From Cytophagales bacterium (GTDB lineage Bacteria; Bacteroidota; Bacteroidia; Cytophagales; Spirosomataceae), in contig JANSYO010000009.1 in assembly GCA_024742395.1 (NCBI GenBank), positions 1-64,000 of the forward strand: a stretch of DNA of 64,000 nt, written 5' to 3'. The first letter of the stretch is position 1. Each line of letters opens with the position of its first letter. Under the pieces are notes generated by a model. That model did not search any database, was not told where the DNA came from, and saw only the letters and a program-made list of their open reading frames with translations. The position numbers and the translations under genes were made by a program. Positions 59,874-64,000 of the stretch are shown here, in pieces.

Positions 59874-60879
59874 AAGAACCTCTGATAATTAATTCGTGCT
59901 TCAGAGTGATCACCTCCGGAATGGTTACGGGCGTTTCTTCTGTGAGTTTTTGTATCAGGCTGCGGGCAGCCACTTCACCCATTTTTTCAGCAGGATAATT
60001 GACTGTAGATAGTCTGGGTTCTACCACCTGAGCAATGGTGTCATCATTAAAGCCAATGATAGCAATGTCTTTAGGGATGTCAAACCCAAGACGTTTTAAA
60101 TTCATTAATATGCTGGAGGCACAAGTGTCATTGGTACAAAAAATACCATCTGGCTTCTCTTGAGCTTTTACAATCAGCTCAGATATTAAAGCAGCGTCAT
60201 TTATGCTGAATTTGGTTATATGCAGCTTTTCTTTGCTGAAAGGTAATTCATGATCTGCTAAAGCCTTCATGTAACCTTTTAGTCTGCCGTCGTAGACATT
60301 TCTTGTAAGGTCTCCTGTTACATGCCATATGTTTTTTCGTCCTTCGTCAATCAAATGTTTAGTGGCATCATACCCTGCTTGAAAGTTATCAATGATAATT
60401 TTCGGAGCCTTTTTTAGGTCGAGAACACGATCAAAGAATATGGTTGGAATTTTCTTTTTAAAGAAGGGATCAAAATGTTCAAAGTTAGTAGTTTCATGTG
60501 CTACAGAGACAAGTAAGCCATCCACTCTTGAGTTAAACATGGTGCTGGCATTTGTTACTTCTTTTTTCTGAGATTCTAAAGATTGCGTAATAAGAAGGTT
60601 GTAACCAGCCTCATTGGCTACCTTTTCCATACCTGCTAAAACCATTGCCATGAAATGAGAATCAAGTCTCGGAACAATAACACCAATTGTTTTGGTTGAT
60701 TGAGCTCTAAGGTTCTGGGCAAACCTATTTAATCGATAGCCAAACTTTACCGCAGCATCATTAACCTTTTTTTTAGTCTCAGGGTTTATAGCTGGATGGT
60801 CGTTTAAGGCTCTACTCACCGTAGATGCCGATAAATTTAGTTTATCAGCTAAATCGTAAATGGTGATTTCTTTCTGCAT
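59854..60879 (-). CDS. LacI family transcriptional regulator
   Basis: A 341-aa repressor-type protein. The N-terminal helix-turn-helix ITIYDLADKLNLSASTVSRA and hinge helix (RFAQNLRAQS) precede a periplasmic-binding-protein-like effector domain with GVIVPRLDSHFMAMVLAGME, FFDRVLD, GIFCTNDTCAS and GFNDDTIAQVVEPRLSTV. It is transcribed away from uxuA and a GH67 gene across a 324-nt gap that holds a LacI-type operator, so it probably senses glucuronate-derived sugars and controls that operon. The effector is an inference. Confidence 0.92.
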   Translation of the reverse strand: MQKEITIYDLADKLNLSASTVSRALNDHPAINPETKKKVNDAAVKFGYRLNRFAQNLRAQSTKTIGVIVPRLDSHFMAMVLAGMEKVANEAGYNLLITQSLESQKKEVTNASTMFNSRVDGLLVSVAHETTNFEHFDPFFKKKIPTIFFDRVLDLKKAPKIIIDNFQAGYDATKHLIDEGRKNIWHVTGDLTRNVYDGRLKGYMKALADHELPFSKEKLHITKFSINDAALISELIVKAQEKPDGIFCTNDTCASSILMNLKRLGFDIPKDIAIIGFNDDTIAQVVEPRLSTVNYPAEKMGEVAARSLIQKLTEETPVTIPEVITLKHELIIRGSSKEGAN

Positions 60880-60900
60880 TAAGGCGACTCTCTTTTAAGA

Positions 60901-60915
60901 AGATTTTGAAAATCT
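60901..60915. promoter_or_regulatory. 15-bp palindrome upstream of the LacI-family gene
   Basis: AGATTTTGAAAATCT is a perfect inverted repeat around a central G, 21 nt before the regulator start. It could be an autoregulatory site, but it lacks the central CG of LacI-type operators. Confidence 0.35.
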
Positions 60916-60947
60916 AAATTATGAATTATTAAGCTGAAATATTAATG

Positions 60948-60957
60948 CAATCGGTTG
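60948..60957. promoter_or_regulatory. LacI-family operator candidate
   Basis: CAATCGGTTG fits the general LacI/PurR-type operator core (AANCGNTT). It overlaps the TTG of the promoter below, a good place for repression. Confidence 0.6.
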
Positions 60958-60983
60958 AAAATATTTATTTCTTCCTATATTCG
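60955..60983 (+). promoter_or_regulatory. Promoter of uxuA and the GH67 gene
   Basis: TTG at 60955-60957, an 18-bp spacer, TATATTCG at 60976-60983 (one mismatch to TAnnTTTG). Confidence 0.5.
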
Positions 60984-61069
60984 TATCATTAATAGTAAAA
61001 GGTCATTTATCTGCAAGGGTAACTGGTTGTCTATTAATCATAGAATTTATAGGTTAGTAATTTTTTCTT

Positions 61070-61104
61070 AAATGATTGGCGGGCTTCTGCCAATCATTTT
61101 TCTT
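61070..61104 (+). terminator. Terminator-like hairpin in the uxuA leader
   Basis: AAATGATTGGC (61070-61080), loop GGGCTTCT, GCCAATCATTT (61089-61099), then a T-rich run. An 11-bp perfect stem lies about 80 nt after the promoter and 100 nt before uxuA. It may attenuate the operon or end a small leader RNA. Confidence 0.75.
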
Positions 61105-61203
61105 TCCTTTTTATAAGGAAGAACCTATACTCTGAAAGTCTAAACTCTTTTAGGGTTTAGTTACAAACAAATATTATTTATTCAACCTTTTTAAAATAAA
61201 GAA

Positions 61204-62409
61204 ATGAAACATACCATGCGTTGGTACGGCCCAAAGGACGGCGTATCTCTTATGGATATCAGGCAGGCCGGCTGCTCAGGAGTAGTTACTGCTTTACATC
61301 AAATCCCCGTAGGTGAGGTCTGGTCTGAAGAAGCGATTAAAGAAAGAATCGCCATTGTAGAAAAAGACAATGACAAGTTTTCAAAACTCACCTGGGATGT
61401 AGTTGAAAGTTTACCGGTACACGAAGACATTAAAAAGGGTGTGCCGTCAAGAGAGACATACATTGAAAACTATAAAACCTCTATTAGAAATCTGGCCGCT
61501 TGTGGGGTAACTACTGTATGTTATAATTTTATGCCTGTACTTGACTGGTCAAGGACGCAATTGGCCCATCAAATGCCAGATGGATCTTACGCTCTTAGGT
61601 TCGTATATGTAGACTTCATTGCTTTTGACCTGTTTATCTTAAAAAGACCGGGAGCTGAAAAAGATTATGATGAAGATTTAATTGCTCAGGCAAAAGAGCA
61701 TTTTTCTTCAATGAATGAAGAGGATATTGCCAAGCTAAAAGGTGCAATGCTTCAAGGGCTTCCGGGATCTGATGACGCTTTTGAACTTTCTGAATTTCAA
61801 AAACTCCTTGATTCGTACGAGCATATTGGTGATAAGGAATTAAGAGAAAACCTTTACTACTTTATTCAACAAGTAGGGCCGGTGGCCAAGGAAGTCGGTG
61901 TCAATATGTGTATCCACCCTGATGATCCGCCTAGGCCTTTGATAGGACTGCCAAGAGTTTTTTCTACTGAAAGTGATGTTGAACAATTAATGGCTGCTTA
62001 CGATGATCCCGCTAATGGAGTTACATTTTGTACAGGTTCATTTGGAGTAAGAGCAGATAATGACTTAGTAAGTATCATTAAGCGTTTTGGGCATAGAATT
62101 CATTTTATTCACTTACGTACTACGCTCAGAGAAGGCCAGCCATGGGTATTTCATGAAGCACCTCATATGGCTGGTGATGTAGACTTTTACGACGTGATCG
62201 AGGCTTTATTGAAAGAAGAAGCTAATAGAGAAAAGACTGGCAATAAAGTGAAAAGTATCCCAATGAGACCAGATCACGGACATCATTTATGGTGTGATAT
62301 GAAGAATAAGTATTATCCGGGTTACAGTTTTGTTGGTCGTCTGAAAGGGCTTGCAGAATTACGAGGAATGGAAATAGCCATTAAGAGACAATTGAATAGC
62401 AAAAACTAA
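61204..62409 (+). CDS. uxuA: Mannonate dehydratase
   Basis: A 401-aa enzyme that dehydrates D-mannonate to 2-keto-3-deoxygluconate, the last specific step of D-glucuronate breakdown. MRWYGPKDGVSLMDIRQAGC and GVVTALHQIP open the TIM barrel; CIHPDDPPRPLIGLPRV (metal-binding Cys/His), HFIHLRTT and RPDHGHHLW hold the metal and catalytic residues. The GH67 gene starts 8 nt after its stop, so the two are in an operon that releases and uses glucuronate from xylan side chains. Confidence 0.96.
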   Translation: MKHTMRWYGPKDGVSLMDIRQAGCSGVVTALHQIPVGEVWSEEAIKERIAIVEKDNDKFSKLTWDVVESLPVHEDIKKGVPSRETYIENYKTSIRNLAACGVTTVCYNFMPVLDWSRTQLAHQMPDGSYALRFVYVDFIAFDLFILKRPGAEKDYDEDLIAQAKEHFSSMNEEDIAKLKGAMLQGLPGSDDAFELSEFQKLLDSYEHIGDKELRENLYYFIQQVGPVAKEVGVNMCIHPDDPPRPLIGLPRVFSTESDVEQLMAAYDDPANGVTFCTGSFGVRADNDLVSIIKRFGHRIHFIHLRTTLREGQPWVFHEAPHMAGDVDFYDVIEALLKEEANREKTGNKVKSIPMRPDHGHHLWCDMKNKYYPGYSFVGRLKGLAELRGMEIAIKRQLNSKN

Positions 62410-62417
62410 TTCATACA

Positions 62418-64000
62418 ATGAAAAGGGTACTCCTATTTCTTTTTCTGATTAGTTGTTCGAGTGTTTTCGCTGATGATGGCTCAAGGCTTTGGTTGAAATA
62501 TGATTTGATCAAAGATGAGGTATACAGAAAAAGCCTTGTTAAAAGCTACAATCAAATAGTGATTCAATTTGAAAGCGATAAGGCAAAATTAGCTGCAAAG
62601 GAAATTCAAATTGCTTTTAAAGGTCTTACGGGTAAAGAGTTACAAATTAATTTGGCTTCTAAGCCTGAACTAGGGGGATTTAATTCAATTAAAAAGGGAA
62701 TCCTGCTAACTATTGGAACTGATAAGTCGGAAAAGGAGAGTGAGGGTTTCAGAATTCAAAGTCAAAAAGGAAGTTCTCTTATTATTGGAAAGTCTGAGCA
62801 AGGTCTGATCTATGGAGCTTTTGCTTTTATCAGGCTTATCCAAATGCAAGGAACCTTGGATTTTACTATAAATGAAAATCCCAAAATTCAAGTGCGAATG
62901 CTGAATCATTGGGATAATGCCAATGGTACAGTGGAGAGAGGTTATGCCGGATCTTCTATCTGGAAGTGGTTTGAGCTTCCTTATCGAATTGATCCGAGAT
63001 ATATTGATTATGCCAGAGCCAATGCCTCTATTGGTATAAATGCTGCAAGTATCAATAACGTAAATGCCAGTTCCAGATTCCTTACCGCCGAATACCTTGA
63101 GAAGATTAAGGCCGTAGCAGATGTTTTAAGACCTTATGGTATTAAGGTATTTATTTCTGTTAATTTCAGGTCACCTCGTACACTTGGAGGATTGGAAACG
63201 TCTGACCCTTTAGATCCCGGGGTAAGAAAGTGGTGGAAAGATAAGACAGATGAGATTCATCAGTATATACCCGATTTTGGAGGATATTTGGTGAAGGCGA
63301 ATTCGGAAGGAGAACCTGGTCCGCAGGATTATGGCCGAACCCATGCTGACGGTGCCAATATGCTCGCTGATGCTATGGGGGATCATGAAGGAATTGTGAT
63401 CTGGAGGGCCTTCGTTTATGATGCTGATCCTGATGGAGATAGGTTTAGAGAAGCTTATGACCAGTTTAAACCTTTGGATGGCACTTTTGATAAAAAGGTA
63501 ATAGTTCAGGTGAAGAACGGGCCTATTGATTTTATGCCTAGAGAGCCTTTTCATCCTATGTTTGGATCCTTTCCAGAGACTCCTCTAGCTATGGAGTTTC
63601 AAATTACCCAGGAGTATTTAGGACACTCTACTCATTTGAATTATCTGGCCCCAATGTTTAAAGAATGTCTTGACTCTGATACTTATGCCGAAGGTAAAGG
63701 TAGTACGGTGGCAAAGGTAATTGACGGGAGTGTACATGGATATCCCATTACGGTAATGGCTGGTGTGGCTAATACAGGATCCGATGCAAACTGGACAGGC
63801 CATCCATTTGGTCAGGCTAATTGGTATGCCTTTGGCCGATTGGCATGGGATCATACACTGAGTTCAGAAAAGATTGCTAATGAATGGGTGAAACAAACAC
63901 TTACGAATGATTCTGAAGCCTCCCAGAAAATAGTGGGGCTTATGATGAATTCATTGCCAGCATATATCAATTATACCTACCCTTTAGGTCTTCATCATAT
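62418..64000 (+). CDS. aguA: Alpha-glucuronidase, family GH67 (3' end beyond window)
   Basis: 527 residues are visible; the usual length is about 680-730 aa. The enzyme removes 4-O-methyl-glucuronate from xylo-oligosaccharides. A signal peptide opens the protein; LISC could be a lipobox, so it may be a lipoprotein, or it may be cut after VFA. The general acid Glu297 is in VKANSEGEPGP, and the base pair is Asp371 (NGPIDFMP) and Glu399 (QITQEYLG). NHWDNANGTVERGYAG is the typical substrate-cleft motif. All catalytic residues expected at this point are present. Confidence 0.95.
   Translation, partial: MKRVLLFLFLISCSSVFADDGSRLWLKYDLIKDEVYRKSLVKSYNQIVIQFESDKAKLAAKEIQIAFKGLTGKELQINLASKPELGGFNSIKKGILLTIGTDKSEKESEGFRIQSQKGSSLIIGKSEQGLIYGAFAFIRLIQMQGTLDFTINENPKIQVRMLNHWDNANGTVERGYAGSSIWKWFELPYRIDPRYIDYARANASIGINAASINNVNASSRFLTAEYLEKIKAVADVLRPYGIKVFISVNFRSPRTLGGLETSDPLDPGVRKWWKDKTDEIHQYIPDFGGYLVKANSEGEPGPQDYGRTHADGANMLADAMGDHEGIVIWRAFVYDADPDGDRFREAYDQFKPLDGTFDKKVIVQVKNGPIDFMPREPFHPMFGSFPETPLAMEFQITQEYLGHSTHLNYLAPMFKECLDSDTYAEGKGSTVAKVIDGSVHGYPITVMAGVANTGSDANWTGHPFGQANWYAFGRLAWDHTLSSEKIANEWVKQTLTNDSEASQKIVGLMMNSLPAYINYTYPLGLHH

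Larger units (their letters stand above)
60880..61203. other. 324-nt control region between the LacI-type regulator and uxuA
   Basis: No supported gene. From left to right it holds the AGATTTTGAAAATCT palindrome, a LacI-type operator overlapping a promoter, and a terminator hairpin, then about 100 nt of AT-rich leader to the uxuA ATG. A tiny frame MIGGLLPIIFLSFL from 61072 spans the hairpin and is not claimed as a gene. Confidence 0.7.

Noticed and set aside
61072-61116. Tiny leader peptide MIGGLLPIIFLSFL
   Set aside because: It spans the terminator hairpin; the codons simply follow the inverted repeat and no ribosome site is seen.
63210-63554. 114-aa frame on the minus strand
   Set aside because: Opposite the GH67 catalytic region; the GH67 frame has all active-site residues.

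Overview
The window reads as chromosomal DNA of a Bacteroidota member, most probably of the Cytophagales/Flavobacteriia type. The base composition is low-GC. There is a PorP/SprF-type gliding/type IX secretion protein, a protein with a type B T9SS sorting domain, Bacteroidota-type Wzi proteins, DUF4292 and DUF349 proteins, and several promoters of the Bacteroidota form (TTG, 18-20 bp, TAnnTTTG). Assignment below phylum is an inference from gene content only. About 58 protein genes and three tRNA genes (Gly-GCC, Leu-UAA, His-GUG) are supported. No CRISPR array, prophage, plasmid origin or defence island was seen.

Layout. 1-236: the 5' end of an IS3-family transposase gene running off the left edge, preceded by six evenly spaced degenerate repeats. 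290-6746 (minus): a surface-glycan operon (T9SS type B protein, two tandem Wzi paralogues, polyprenyl-phosphate sugar transferase). 6927-12960 (plus): SPOR lipoprotein, gmd, PorP/SprF protein, amino-acid permease, AGCS symporter. 12967-15237: class IV aminotransferase and DUF349 protein. 15254-23766 (plus): the most unusual block, with a polytopic glycosyltransferase-like protein, an ACP, two different KAS III enzymes, a NeuD/PglD-like acyltransferase, a GT2, a Rieske oxygenase and a FAD oxidoreductase. 23763-30809: lgt, argC-argD, EamA exporter, aldo/keto reductase plus TauD-like dioxygenase, tRNA-Gly and tRNA-Leu, hisIE. 30817-39602: holin-like protein, small lipoprotein, two GT2 enzymes, TonB/TPR protein, S41 protease, DUF2130 protein, and an FAH hydrolase/SDR pair. 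39748-50701: tRNA-His, fabI, M19 dipeptidase, ilvD-ilvB-ilvN, purU, a TPR protein and a TMTC-like glycosyltransferase with TPRs. 50860-59873: TPR protein, DUF4292 lipoprotein, EnvC-like factor, panB, comEC-like gene, PduO-type adenosyltransferase, a DUF1648-like protein, queA. 59854-64000: a LacI-family regulator facing uxuA and a GH67 alpha-glucuronidase cut by the right edge, i.e. a glucuronoxylan/glucuronate catabolic locus.

How it fits together. Much of the window concerns the cell surface: capsule or exopolysaccharide assembly (sugar transferase, Wzi pair, gmd, several GT2 enzymes), T9SS display, lipoprotein maturation (lgt), possible protein O-mannosylation (TMTC-like protein), and cell-wall or division factors (EnvC-like, SPOR). 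The rest is central metabolism: Arg, His, Ile/Val and pantothenate synthesis, fatty acid synthesis and queuosine. The best candidate for an undescribed system is the ACP/KAS III pair/acyltransferase/GT2/Rieske/FAD block at 17339-23766. Regulatory structures worth testing are a terminator-like hairpin between ilvB and ilvN, a terminator inside the uxuA leader downstream of a LacI-type operator, and the repeat array of the left-edge IS.
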